Assembly: GCA_963556255.1 (NCBI GenBank)
Contig: OY744608.1
Span: forward strand, 29,269,283 to 29,333,282
Source: Allolobophora icterica
Lineage: Eukaryota > Annelida > Clitellata > Crassiclitellata > Lumbricidae
Reading direction: 5' to 3'
DNA: 64,000 nt
In this document: piece by piece, positions 56,001-64,000 of the stretch
Layout of the letters: each line of letters begins with the position of its first letter
Numbering within the stretch: the first letter of the stretch is position 1
Program-made: the position numbers and the translations under genes
The notes under the pieces: generated by a model
The model's input: only the letters and a program-made list of their open reading frames with translations
The model's database searches: none
What the model was told of the DNA's origin: nothing

Positions 56001-57346
56001 TTGCACCTAAATTATCTTACACAACTCGGACCCTTGAGAATGTCTGACCTGAAGCTTCAAGAGAACCATGGAAATAATGAAACCAAAGCCATGCATAGTA
56101 CTTTTAAGGGAGAACATGTACAATCGGGGTGCCTATGTACTATCTGGGTGAGTGTCTTTACATTGTGAGGGTCGGTAAGGGCTTAGGGTTAGGGTCAGTG
56201 TAGACTATGTACTTGTGCGACTAAAAAAGCTATACCTGCGAGTGGAAGCTGGATTTTAAAATTCAGGGCTAGGGTTAGGGTTAGATTGTACATGTTCGCC
56301 CTTTTAAGTCTAAGCAAATTACAAAGTCTTTTAAAAGCATTCATAGCTCAAATTTCTTAACTAATTTCATTCCAACCTAAGTGCACAACTAATCTGGCTG
56401 TTTGTGCTGTCTAAGCATAGTTTTACCTAGTTCATCCCCAATGGTCAAACTTGTTTTTCACTCTGTGCGGCTCCCTAAAAAAAGTTTTATATAGTTCACA
56501 TCCAATGTGCAAACATCTGCTTCACTCTGCTGTACAGTAGTTCTCTGCAGTATGTTCTTCTGACATATTTCATGCAATATCCAATATTGCAAAGATTAGT
56601 TCAGTAGTAGTGCAAATGCCCAAGCAACTTAATTTGTTGATTGATGGCAAGATAATATAGTAATAACAGGCCACTTGTTACAGAAAGATACAGTAGACCA
56701 ATCAGAATCCAACCAGCTAGTAATGGTGGAAATATGAAATACGCAATGGAACACTGGTATCCAACACAGTTCTTATTCGTATGTTAAAACTTCAGTGGAC
56801 CAATCAGAATCCAACCAGCTAGTAATGGTGGAAATATGGAACAAGCAATAGAACACTGGTATCCAAAACAGTTCTTATTCGTATGTTAAAACTAGTTTCA
56901 TGCTCTGTGAAGTAATCTAATCTAGGACTTGAGAATGGACGCATGTTAGCATAACGAAAGCCACCAATTTCCCGATGAATGGCTCGCGTCAGTGACTTGC
57001 ACAACTACCGCGCGTTGTTAGTCAGAACTGCGAGCCGGAGGGTTTGGCATAGATATCGTACCTCGATTTGAATTTCTTCATGACCATCAAAGGTGAATTT
57101 CTCCAGATCTGGCTTCAGACGGATGGCATAGTTGGAAGGAAAGACATCCGTTGGCAGACGATGGAAAGGCTTCTTTTCAACAGGCATTTTCTCAGTTAGC
57201 CGACTGAAGCACGAAGACCTACGAGGCACCACAGTTGACACCGCACCGGAAACAAACGCAACCACGCAATGGCGATGTCCGCCTTGTATAACCCTGCAGC
57301 CCGCCGAGTACACCGAAATAATTGTCAGACTCCCTTTTATAAACAT
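35032..57346 (-). CDS. NPEPPS: Puromycin-sensitive aminopeptidase, 21 exons, complete
   Basis: M1-family zinc aminopeptidase that removes N-terminal residues from peptides, in the cytosol in known orthologues. Exons in transcript order: 57062-57346, 55015-55096, 54192-54268, 51153-51278, 49072-49179, 47404-47604, 47003-47099, 45387-45535, 43985-44149, 43081-43185, 41943-42098, 41349-41427, 40432-40568, 39502-39636, 39033-39252, 38292-38434, 37822-37878, 36513-36620, 36080-36232, 35590-35637, 35032-35166. The frame stays open through every junction. From ATG 57187 the product is 868 aa, close to the vertebrate cytosolic form. Counting from that Met, the exopeptidase motif GAMEN is 273-277, zinc ligands are H309, H313 and E332 in HEIAH-x18-E, the catalytic Glu is E310 and the transition-state Tyr is Y395. 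The C-terminal ERAP1-like helical domain fills exons 14-21. No catalytic residue is missing. All junctions are GT-AG except intron 8 (GC-AG). The least certain boundary is the 16-codon exon 20. Confidence 0.96.
38736..38990 (+). mobile_element. tRNA-derived SINE, family 2, in NPEPPS intron 15
   Basis: A tRNA-like head with A box GTGTAGTGGTTAGC, a CTGTCAG anticodon-arm-like stretch resembling tRNA-Asp, and a B-box variant GGGATTCAAATCC, then a body containing GAGGGAGAAGACTGGCC and GGAGTCGCTAACAC. A true tRNA is excluded by poor acceptor pairing and the long shared body. Confidence 0.83.
39860..40025 (-). mobile_element. SINE family 2, minus-strand copy in NPEPPS intron 13
   Basis: The minus strand reads ATGCTGGACTGTTACCCAAG and GGGGTCAAACCC then CCAGGGCAG, aligning with the head of 38736-38990. 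Diverged. Confidence 0.7.
42451..42684 (+). mobile_element. tRNA-derived SINE, family 1, in NPEPPS intron 10
   Basis: A-box-like TGGCTCAGTGG (about 42460) and canonical B box GGTTCGAATCC (42503-42513) give an internal pol III promoter. A unique body follows, then the tail GGCGCTATAGAAATAT and (AAAT)n. Antisense to NPEPPS. Confidence 0.88.
42682..42796. repeat. Tandem duplication beside the SINE
   Basis: AAAATATATCCAGTCACATA to GTCCCTGTATAGCTA occurs twice; the first unit has nine extra bases (CACTCAAAT). It starts directly at the SINE (AAAT)n tail. Confidence 0.8.
43985..44149 (-). CDS. NPEPPS: NPEPPS exon 9 (third zinc ligand)
   Basis: Fifty-five codons in phase 0, starting [15 protein letters not shown] and ending NSHPIE. 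The Glu in LNEGFA is the third zinc ligand, 18 residues after the second zinc-binding His of HEIAH. The acceptor is TTTTCTAG and the donor GTTGGC. Confidence 0.95.
44556..45280. mobile_element. hAT-type element in NPEPPS intron 8, 725 bp
   Basis: Ends TAGGGTTGTTAA and TTTAACATCCCTA, with perfect duplication AAAATAAT at 44548-44555 and 45281-45288. Subterminal ACCGATAATCG motifs occur in both orientations at both ends, a layout typical of transposase-binding subterminal repeats. No coding capacity. Confidence 0.88.
45387..45535 (-). CDS. NPEPPS: NPEPPS exon 8 (GAMEN and HEIAH motifs), GC donor
   Basis: Encodes the substrate N-terminus recognition motif GAMENWG and the zinc-binding [14 protein letters not shown]. 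The exon opens in phase 1 after acceptor TGTAG and ends in phase 0 after ATG. The bases that follow are GCAAGT, a GC-type donor with an otherwise consensus match. No GT donor nearby joins correctly to exon 9, which starts [13 protein letters not shown]. Confidence 0.95.
45660..46990. other. NPEPPS intron 7: GC-richer unclassified segments
   Basis: 45870-46030 has loosely periodic CCCCACRTGTGCCAA motifs on the plus strand. 46440-46700 is a GC-rich block with GCACGCACAA repeats. Neither matches a family I recognise. Confidence 0.4.
49600..50113 (-). mobile_element. CR1-like LINE fragment in NPEPPS intron 4
   Basis: The minus strand carries [16 protein letters not shown] then [18 protein letters not shown], the conserved LDYCNSLL...RLQ segment of non-LTR reverse transcriptases. 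Truncated and broken. Confidence 0.65.
50390..50660 (-). mobile_element. Second LINE fragment in NPEPPS intron 4
   Basis: The minus strand reads [21 protein letters not shown] then a stop, matching the LINE WNSLP tail. It lies upstream, in transcript order, of the LDYSNS fragment, so the two belong to different insertions or a rearranged one. Confidence 0.5.
50811..50940 (-). mobile_element. Fragment related to the RTE 3' end
   Basis: About 125 bases match 51529-51650 of the RTE copy (both contain CATCACCTTGTCACCTTGTG and GGAGCTCTAGCGA). Frame-breaking changes show decay. Next to it, at 50985-51001, is an (ACTT)n tract. Confidence 0.7.
51538..53775 (-). mobile_element. RTE/BovB-like LINE, 5'-truncated, open reading frame intact
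   Basis: A non-LTR retrotransposon open frame of about 750 codons, sense-oriented in NPEPPS intron 3. The product retains only the end of the endonuclease ([13 protein letters not shown], about 28-40), then a linker and a full reverse transcriptase: FIDYSKAFD (392-400), [19 protein letters not shown] (449-467), [11 protein letters not shown] (492-502, YADD) and NIKKTKVM. The C-terminus has the RTE/BovB signature: [29 protein letters not shown], then [24 protein letters not shown]. The 5' end is lost near 53775, the usual result of incomplete reverse transcription; the nominal Met at 53793 is probably host sequence. No in-frame stop within the retained coding region suggests a recent insertion. 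The long opposite-strand frame 51482-52612 is its shadow. Confidence 0.9.
56108..56302. mobile_element. MITE in NPEPPS intron 1 with telomere-like motifs
   Basis: Ends GGGAGAACATGTACAATC and GATTGTACATGTTCGCCC are near-perfect complements. TTTTAA lies on both sides (56102-56107; 56303-56308). Two short TTAGGG/TAGGGT runs (about 56190-56203; 56268-56284) lie inside. Confidence 0.75.
56692..56892. repeat. Tandem duplication, two ~101-bp units
   Basis: Both units contain GGACCAATCAGAATCC (first copy AGACCAATC) and GTTCTTATTCGTATGTTAAA. About 90% identical. In NPEPPS intron 1, about 300 bases from exon 1. Confidence 0.85.
57062..57346 (-). CDS. NPEPPS: NPEPPS exon 1 with two in-frame starts
   Basis: The conserved cytosolic start is ATG 57187-57185 ([20 protein letters not shown]). 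The frame is open upstream to another ATG at 57346, which adds 53 residues beginning [16 protein letters not shown]. The extension is hydrophobic and then basic, has no acidic residue until just before MPVEKK, and includes [11 protein letters not shown], so it looks like a weak signal or mitochondrial targeting sequence. The human protein is also annotated with an upstream in-frame Met and a hydrophobic, Arg-rich extension of similar length. The exon ends in phase 0 at donor GTACGA. Confidence 0.9.
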
Positions 57347-57894
57347 TTGGCCTTCAAAGGGTAATTATTTTTTAACTATAAATATCTAAGCTTTTCAAAC
57401 ACGCTGCAAGTTATACGTAGCACCTTGCATGTAAAGTTTGACCTATCTTGCGCCATTTTCAATGGCTTGGGCTATATTTGGGCTATCATGACAAGAAGGG
57501 TTATTCGAAGATACGAGTCTCTCAACTGCTACCAATAATTTTTTTATTACACATTAGGGCCTATAGGCATAATGAGTTCAGTCATCCACCCATTAATTAA
57601 TTAATTGGCTAATTAATTAATTAATTAATTAATTGTATGTTTAAATATGTGTACGAAGTCAAAAGAACGAACAAAAATTCATTCCCTCGAGTAGGCCTAC
57701 TATTTAGAAATTTATAGGCCTATTGACTGAAAAACCAGACTCTCCACTGTCTCCAGTAGGCCTAGGCTTCCTAAAACAAATTATAGGCCCTGTCTGAATT
57801 ACTTTCGTCCATAGTTTAACGGTACACCAGCTCAATAGTTACCCCTTGCTAGCTCCAGTGCATAAATTATTATAAATGTAGGCCTATAACTAGT
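57347..57894. promoter_or_regulatory. NPEPPS 5' flank
   Basis: The promoter of the minus-strand NPEPPS should lie here. I see no TATA box or CpG-dense block. TAGGCCTA octamers resume at about 57691. The assignment rests on position only. Confidence 0.3.
57590..57636. repeat. (AATT)n tract
   Basis: ATTAATTAATTAATT units, about 245 bases upstream of the NPEPPS extended start. Confidence 0.85.
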
Positions 57895-57902
57895 GGGACA
57901 AA

Positions 57903-58236
57903 CGGGGGCGTCTACACCATAGAAACCTTGGAGCAACTGCTCCATCCAAGAAATAGGGGGAAAGATCTGCCACCATTAACGGGAGGAAGGGGGACGGAGG
58001 AACAGTGGGGGCGCCACTCCAGGATTTCAGGTTTGGGGGGCTGAAGCCCTAAGCTCTTCCCTTTCTCCCTTCCTCCTTTGTAAGCATTGCAAAGCTTCAG
58101 AGGTTTCCAGCGTTTTGTTTGGGGGGGCTGAGCCACAGTTTGGAGGGGCTAAGCACCCCCTAGCCCACCCCTGGCGCCGCCACTGCGGAGGAAGAAGGGG
58201 AAGTTGCTCCAATGACTTCGGGGGATAGACGACCCT
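57903..58236. mobile_element. hAT-like element, family CAGGGGCGTCTA, copy 2
   Basis: Starts CGGGGGCGTCTACACC and ends GGATAGACGACCCT; duplication GGGACAAA at 57895-57902 and 58237-58244. It is longer than copy 1 (19809-19941) because another MITE (58003-58185) is nested in it. Confidence 0.83.
58003..58185. mobile_element. Nested hAT-type MITE, 183 bp
   Basis: Starts CAGTGGGGGCGCCACTCC and ends CTGGCGCCGCCACTG; perfect duplication CGGAGGAA at 57995-58002 and 58186-58193. Younger than the surrounding element. Confidence 0.87.
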
Positions 58237-58501
58237 GGGACAAATGTCCCAGTAGTTTTAGAATTTGTCCCAGTAGTTTGGGTGATTTGTCCCAGGTAAT
58301 AGCCTACTCTACTTTTGATGTTATTTTACAATATTAAATTATTAACCTTCTAATTAGAAATATCCAACGATTTAAACATTATCTGAAAATCGAATCGATG
58401 CACGCTATAATACATACATCGTTAAGTACATTAACACGTTATACAAAAGGCTAGAGCCGCTAGACTACCTATATCATTCTCTGGGACCCGTGCACACTAG
58501 G

Positions 58502-58502
<1 letters not shown>

Positions 58503-58578
<76 letters not shown>

Positions 58579-58630
58579 CATACATATAAAATTAATATAT
58601 ATATATATTAAATTTATTATATATATATTA
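58503..58630. repeat. (TA)n tract
   Basis: TA repeats 58503-58574 continuing into AT-rich simple sequence. Confidence 0.92.
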
Positions 58631-59320
58631 TATATAGGCCTAACATAACATAACATCTTTCTTTATTGCTTCAAATGACAACATGTAACAATCATTTCCA
58701 TTCAACAAATTTATACAATTTAGTGCAGAGTCTGAAAACTCTAACACTATGTGATTATTAGATAGGCCTAGTTAGGTAAATATTCCCACTCGACTAGCAT
58801 GAAAGGAATAAAATGAATTTGAGGTGGAGTCAGGTGAGATTGAAAAGTAAGCGAGTTCTTTGAGTCATAAGAAGCAATGGGCGCCCCTAAAGGACCTAGC
58901 TAGGTCCCGCTGACCGGGGATGCCCAGTAGGTGACTTTGCAAATAGGGCCTACAATAATGGCATTGTAGGCCTACAGTTGCCTCCCTCACAGTAGCTTAA
59001 TCAAGCCACTAGCTGTAACCTTTTAAATCCTCAACACTTGGAGGTTACCATAATTAATAGCTCAACTAAACTTAACTAAGCAGTCCCAAAGGGACCTTGC
59101 TCATGAGCTTGTTCATGAGCCGGGCTCTGGCTCGACCCCCACTCCCCATAAAGGTCAGATCAGTATTAGATTTCAATCATTTAGACGGAATGATATCATG
59201 CGTCAGAAAAAAGTTTTTCATTTGCTTCCTATAGCAGGCAGAGACCGAATCTCGACCGGGACCTGGGACCAAAGCTGCGGTCCTACTGATTTGACACTAA
59301 AACGCCGAATGTTAGTTTTA

Positions 59321-59321
<1 letters not shown>

Positions 59322-59413
<92 letters not shown>
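59322..59413. repeat. (TA)n tract
   Basis: About 45 TA units. No adjacent mariner termini are present. Confidence 0.92.
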
Positions 59414-59415
<2 letters not shown>

Positions 59416-59520
59416 CTAAAGAGGAGGAAAGAGTAACATAATATCTGTCTATGCTATAGTTACATTCTATAGGCCTAAATGTTTGTTTGGTGGGTGTACC
59501 CATGCATATGAATGAACCAC

Positions 59521-59850
59521 ACAGTGGCGTCACTAGGGCTGGTGTCACCCGGTGCGGTAAGTCATGGTGTCACCCTAAAAAAAAGATGACCCTTTTTTTG
59601 GGAATTCGTCTCCCAAAAAAACTTTTTTAAGGATTTCATCTCCCAAAAAAGTTGATGACCTTTTTTTTACTTCTTGCATCCTTCTTTTTCCGGTCTCCTA
59701 CCATAATGCCATTACCTCTTTCCTCTTTACCTTTTTTAAAGACCTAATCTTTAAAAAAATTTCTTTTTCTCATCTTGGGTGTCACCCCCCTCCTAGGGTG
59801 TCACCCGGTGCGGTCCGCACCCCCCGCACCCCCCTAGTGACGCCACTGTT
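59521..59850. mobile_element. hAT-type MITE, family CAGTGGCGTCACTAGGG, 330 bp
   Basis: A 17-base perfect inverted repeat CAGTGGCGTCACTAGGG closes the element; flanks TGAACCAC and TCAACCAC differ at one base. The interior contains repeated GGTGTCACCC and several TTTTTTGGGA-type runs. Confidence 0.83.
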
Positions 59851-60623
59851 TCAACCACATGAGTTCACCCACAAAGCAAACATTTATAACAGAACGTTAC
59901 TTGTTTTCTTCGCATTGGAAAATAAAGCTGGTATACTGTTTGCTGAAGGTAAAGCTATCATTGTTTGTTGTAGGCCTAGCTGCAGCTTCTCCACTGGGTC
60001 ACAGTCACTCAGCCTGTCACCTGTCATAACTAGGATGCTGTATATAAATTTATAACTTGGCATATAACACATTTATATATGTTTGGTCGCTGCCAATTCG
60101 GCACGACTGAGAATGTTTTTATGTGTTTATATGTACTCCAACATGCGGTTCGCAATTGGATTAATAAAGAATTTCTATTCTATATTTTCAAACTTCTATC
60201 CATGACTTAAATAGGGATATGTATTAGGCCTATAATAGAAAGAAAATTTGGTAAAATAAGATGACTAAAACGGGCTCCATTTGGCACGAAATGCTCTAAA
60301 ATAAAAATTATGGTTATGGCTAAAAAATTGCGTCGTCGGCCAGCGGGAGCTTAGGCCTAATTACGACGCTCGAGATCCCTCTGACCCCTAGTCGTGGCCG
60401 ACTTTGTCCCAGTAGTCCAAATCCGTTAAAATATGTACTGGCTAGCTCCTTTAAATTGTTTTCAATGTAACAGGTTGCGTTAAGGGGCCATCCATATATT
60501 ACGTACACAAAAATCCGGGAAAATTGGACCCCTCCCCCTGTTCGCAAGCGTACTTTCTTCCACCACCACCACCCCGCGTACGTACACTTGACGCACCCCC
60601 CCCCGAAGACCAGCTGCAGAAAG

Positions 60624-60782
60624 TGTCTCGGCAGCGACTGTCTGTGTAATAGCGCTATATAAGTGGCTTGGCCACAGAGGGATCTATGGAAAGATCTAGG
60701 AACAAGACTAGTTGGATTCGGACTGGCACGAGGAATGGTTGCACATTTAGACTGTTTAATAAACGTGTTTCAAACTATTACA
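60624..60782 (+). repeat. Putative 5' LTR of the gypsy element
   Basis: About 160 bases running from TGTCTCGG to ATTACA, with a TATA-like CTATATAAG (60655-60663) and AATAAA (60759-60764), directly followed by a primer-binding-site-like TTGGCGACGAAGATAAG. The 3' LTR is outside the window, so the boundaries are provisional. Confidence 0.45.
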
Positions 60783-60922
60783 TTGGCGACGAAGATAAGT
60801 AGGAAAACGCGGAAAATAAATCACTTACGAGTTCCAGACGAAACAAAGCGTATTGCGAAACGCAACATTCGTTCTAATTCGGCGCTTACATTCGCACAAG
60901 TACGCACGTGCACAGAGCTAAA

Positions 60923-61732
60923 ATGGCCGACAACCTGCCTCCATTCCCAGCCTTCGATCCTTCACCTGAGGCTGGTGATGTCGCTGTCCGCTGGAAGAAG
61001 TGGGTCGGACGATTTCGAAACCTGTTAGTTGCCATCAACATCACTGACGATGCACGACAGAAAGCGCTTCTTCTCCACTATGCAGGCGAGCAAGTGAGTG
61101 ACATTTTTGACACATTATCAATCTCCAGCCTCAACGAGAACGAATCCGTGACAGACATAGCCATAAATGCGCTGACGTCATTTTTCGCCCCTAAAGAGAA
61201 CACAGAATTTGCGGTTTTTCAATTCCGTCAGGCCAGGCAGAACGAGACGGAAGACACTGCATCATATCTAACCCGACTTCGCCAGCTTGCTCTCACGTGC
61301 GACTTCAGCGACGCGAACCGCGAGCTGAAAAGCCAGCTCATCCAGGGCTGCAGGTCGAATCGCCTTCGTCGGAAGGCATTGACTGACCCTACGCTTACTC
61401 TGGACAAGCTATTTGACATGGCTCGTGCGGCTGAACTTGCTGACATTCAATCCTCTGCGATGACCAGTGAGTCTGCAACAGAGTCGGTCAGACAGATTAA
61501 AGCAAAGAATCAGATCTTCCAGAAAACTCCGGCACATCATGATGAGTCCAAAAGGAGCACAACCTGTCGCAACTGTGGGAAGGCTTGGCCGCACACAGGA
61601 GGTCGTGAACGCTGTCCAGCCTTTGGCCAAACCTGCAGGGGTTGCGGGAAGCTGGGACACTTTCTATCTGTGTCGCAGCACTGGCCCATCTGGGCACTCA
61701 CAAAAAACTCGCCATGCTGGGGCGCAGTATGA
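60923..61732 (+). pseudogene. Gag-like protein of the gypsy element
   Basis: An open frame from ATG 60923 (good context AAAATGG) gives 269 aa beginning MADNLPPF. The first 160 residues are a Gag-type region including WKKWVGRFRNLL and FRQARQNETEDTASYLTRLR. Two CCHC knuckles lie near the end: CRNCGKAWPH followed by a GGRERC pattern, and CRGCGKLGHF, whose last Cys is lost because the frame breaks there. The remaining 20 residues are out-of-frame. In life Gag would package element RNA. Confidence 0.85.
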
Positions 61733-63232
61733 TGGTCGTAGACCAAGAATTAACTGGATTGGTGCAGATAACCCCAGCTCTGAATCAGAAACAGAGTACG
61801 TGTATGCAATCATTGCACAGGCATGCCACCGCGATACACCCAGTTTCGTTGTCACGCTGGACGGTACACCCCTCAAACTCACAGCAGATTCGGGAGCAAG
61901 CGTCAATATCCTTGATGAGAGAGATTTTGGCAAACTGAAGCCCAAACAAAAGCTCATACCAACCACTACCAAAATCATGTCATACCATGGTTCAGCGCCA
62001 CTCCCCGTTCTCGGCAAACTCACCCTGCTGGCTGAACATGACTCCAACCAGGCATACACAGACTTCTATGTCATCGCCGGCAGCAGCGGCTCACTCCTGA
62101 GCTGGGAAACGTCCACTCAGTTACACCTTATCAATGTAGTCCAACATGTTCAAGTCGCAACTATGCCATTGGCCAAAGAATACTCTGACCTGTTCAAAGG
62201 CCTTGGGAAACTAAAAAACTTCAGTGTCAAGCTCCACATTGACGAGACAGTCGTTCCAGTAGCTCAGCCACATCGACGCATTCCATTCCACCTGCGAAAA
62301 CAAGTGGAATCACAATTACAGTCAGACATCCAGCAGGATGTCATCGAGAGAGTGGAGGGAGCAACACCATGGGTATCACCAATTGTTGTCGTACCTAAGC
62401 CCAAGAGCCCTGGCGATGTCCGGGTGTGTGTCGACATGCGCAGAGCCAACACGGCCATTTGCCGTGAGCGACACTTGACGCCAACAATAAATGACATCAT
62501 TCATGATCTTAATGGCGCCAAAGTGTTCTCAAAGCTTGACCTAAATCAAGGATATAATCAGCTCGAACTAGAACTCAGCTCCAGATACATCACCACATTC
62601 TCTACTCATACAGGATTGTGGCGTTACAAAAGATTGAACTTTGGAATCTCATCGGCAGCCGAGGTTTTTCAAAATGCCATTAGAGAGACACTCAGTGGAC
62701 TGCGTGGTGTCCTCAACATCAGCGACGACATATTGGTGTATGGTGCCAACCAAGAGGAACATGATAGCAACCTCCGTGCATGCTTTCAACAGTTGCGTGA
62801 GAGCGGCCTGACTCTGAACGCAGAAAAATGTGCCTTCAATCGAAAACACCTCGACTTCTTTGGCTATACCTTTTCGGCCAATGGTCTATCTGCCGATGCC
62901 AAGAAGGTTCAAGACGTCGTTAACCTACCTCGGCCTACAAATGTTAGTGAATTACGGAGTCTCCTAGGCATGGCGAACTTCAGCTCACGTTTCATACCAA
63001 GCTATGCCACCATGACCCAACCTCTGAGAGCTCTGCTGCATAAAGATGTTGCTTTCAGCTGGGGAGCTGAACAAGAAGCGTCGCTGGCAGAGATACGCCA
63101 GACTTTGTCACAGCCACCAACACTCGCCTATTTCGATGAGGCAAGACAGACTGAAATCTTCACTGATGCAAGCCCAGTCGGCCTAGGAGCTATCCTAACG
63201 CAAAGTGATGAAATGGCATGGGTCGTCACACC
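61650..63232 (+). pseudogene. Pol: protease, reverse transcriptase, RNase H (broken)
   Basis: This frame is shifted by one relative to Gag. It shows an aspartic protease motif (LTADSGASVNIL, about 61880-61915), then reverse transcriptase with VCVDMRRAN, FSKLDLNQGYNQLEL and the catalytic box NISDDILVYG (about 62720-62750; the usual Y/F-x-D-D position is I-S-D-D), then a connection segment and RNase H start (IFTDASPVGLGAIL, about 63155-63198). After about 63230 the frame is wrong and a stop follows at 63386. The Met/GTG positions before 61650 are not meaningful. Confidence 0.85.
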
Positions 63233-64000
63233 ATCGCGTATGCCAGCAGATCTCTCACCAATGTCGAACAGCGATATTCTCAAACGGAACGAGAAGCACT
63301 TGCAATCATTTGGGCTTGTGAACACTTTCATCTGTACATTTACGGCAGGCCAGTTCGTGTACTCACTGACCATAAGCCACTGGTGAGCATTTTCTGTAAC
63401 CCTCACTCTAAGCCACCTGCTAGAATTGAAAGGTGGATGCTTCGACTACAGCCATATGCAGCCAGCATTGTCTATCGTGCAGGCAGTGACAATCCAGCTG
63501 ACTATTTGTCCAGACACCCACAACACAATACCAAGCCAGTATCACGTGAGGAGAAAGTTGCTGAAGAATATGTAAACTTTGTCACAAGTCATGCTATTCC
63601 AAAGGCCATGACATTGGAAGAGGTACAGACAGAAACGAAACGCGATGTCACCATGCAGGCAGTCAAGTCCGCGATACAGTCTGGTCGGTGGACCCACCAG
63701 TCGCAAGACAACGGCTTCGACTCGATTGCATATGATGCCTTTGCCAAGGTCAAATCTGACCTGACCCTTGACTTATACAACGAAGTAATTTTATGTCACA
63801 ACCGCCTAGTAATACCTCGGTGCCTTCAGGAACGCTCGGTGCGGTTGGCTCATGAAGGACACCAAGGAATGTCCAAGACAAAAGCTCTGTTGAGAGAAAA
63901 AATCTGGTTTTCGGGCATTGACAAAATGGTTGAGACCCAAGTGCGGTCTTGTCTCCCTTGTGCTGCTGCTACGCCAATGGACAATCGCGAACCGCTGAAG
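63230..64000 (+). pseudogene. Pol continuation: RNase H end and integrase start
   Basis: In a third frame, open to the window edge. RNase H resumes with AYASRSL, TEREALAIIWACEHFHLYIY and LTDHKPL. After a spacer the HHCC zinc-binding domain of integrase appears (LAHEGHQGMSKTKALL, then RSCLPC, about 63840-63970). The DDE core is beyond the window. Confidence 0.85.

Larger units (their letters stand above)
60783..64000 (+). mobile_element. Ty3/gypsy (Mag-like) retrotransposon, runs off the edge
   Basis: Gag, then protease, reverse transcriptase, RNase H and the start of integrase, in the order of Ty3/gypsy elements. Two frame breaks (near 61655 and 63230) make this copy defective. The end of integrase and the 3' LTR are beyond 64000. 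Confidence 0.9.

Noticed and set aside
56185..56290. Interstitial telomere remnant
   Set aside because: Only a few TTAGGG-like units, and they lie inside an inverted-repeat element.

Overview
The window is eukaryotic: spliced genes with GT-AG introns, long introns, heavy microsatellite load, many non-LTR retrotransposon ends, tRNA-derived SINEs and hAT-type MITEs. The gene content, and an extreme excess of the palindromic octamer TAGGCCTA, suggest a marine invertebrate, most likely a deuterostome such as an echinoderm; this is inference, since nothing in the window is species-diagnostic.

Genes: (1) 3978-7934 (+) is a small five-exon basic helix-loop-helix (bHLH) gene (187 aa, here bHLH-A). 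(2) 27809-32072 (+) is a second bHLH gene (272 aa, bHLH-B) with an acidic C-terminus. The two share intron phases (1, 2, 0) across the bHLH domain, and the intron inside the basic region sits at the same residue, so they look like ancient tandem paralogues. (3) 57346-35032 (-) is a complete 21-exon puromycin-sensitive aminopeptidase gene (NPEPPS, family M1). All exon junctions can be traced and keep frame, giving 868 aa from the cytosolic start or 921 aa with an N-terminal extension. bHLH-B and NPEPPS are convergent.

Mobile elements: an intact maT-like (DD37D) mariner with 206-bp inverted repeats (18043-19794) lies inside a 2,980-bp non-autonomous hAT element (17209-20188). A 5'-truncated RTE/BovB-like LINE with a 751-codon open frame sits sense-oriented in NPEPPS intron 3. 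Decayed CR1/L2-like LINE ends recur. Two SINE families are present, one sharing its 3' tail with those LINEs. At least fourteen hAT-type elements have recognisable 8-bp target duplications, several of them nested. The right edge (about 60.6-64 kb) is the 5' part of a Ty3/gypsy (Mag-like) element with two frame breaks that runs off the window.

Layout: 0-28 kb is repeat-dense and holds bHLH-A and most MITEs; 28-57.5 kb is genic and free of TAGGCCTA beyond about 29.96 kb; 57.5-60.5 kb is again repeat- and octamer-rich; 60.6-64 kb is the gypsy element. All spliced models were traced by eye from splice sites and reading frame, without transcript support.
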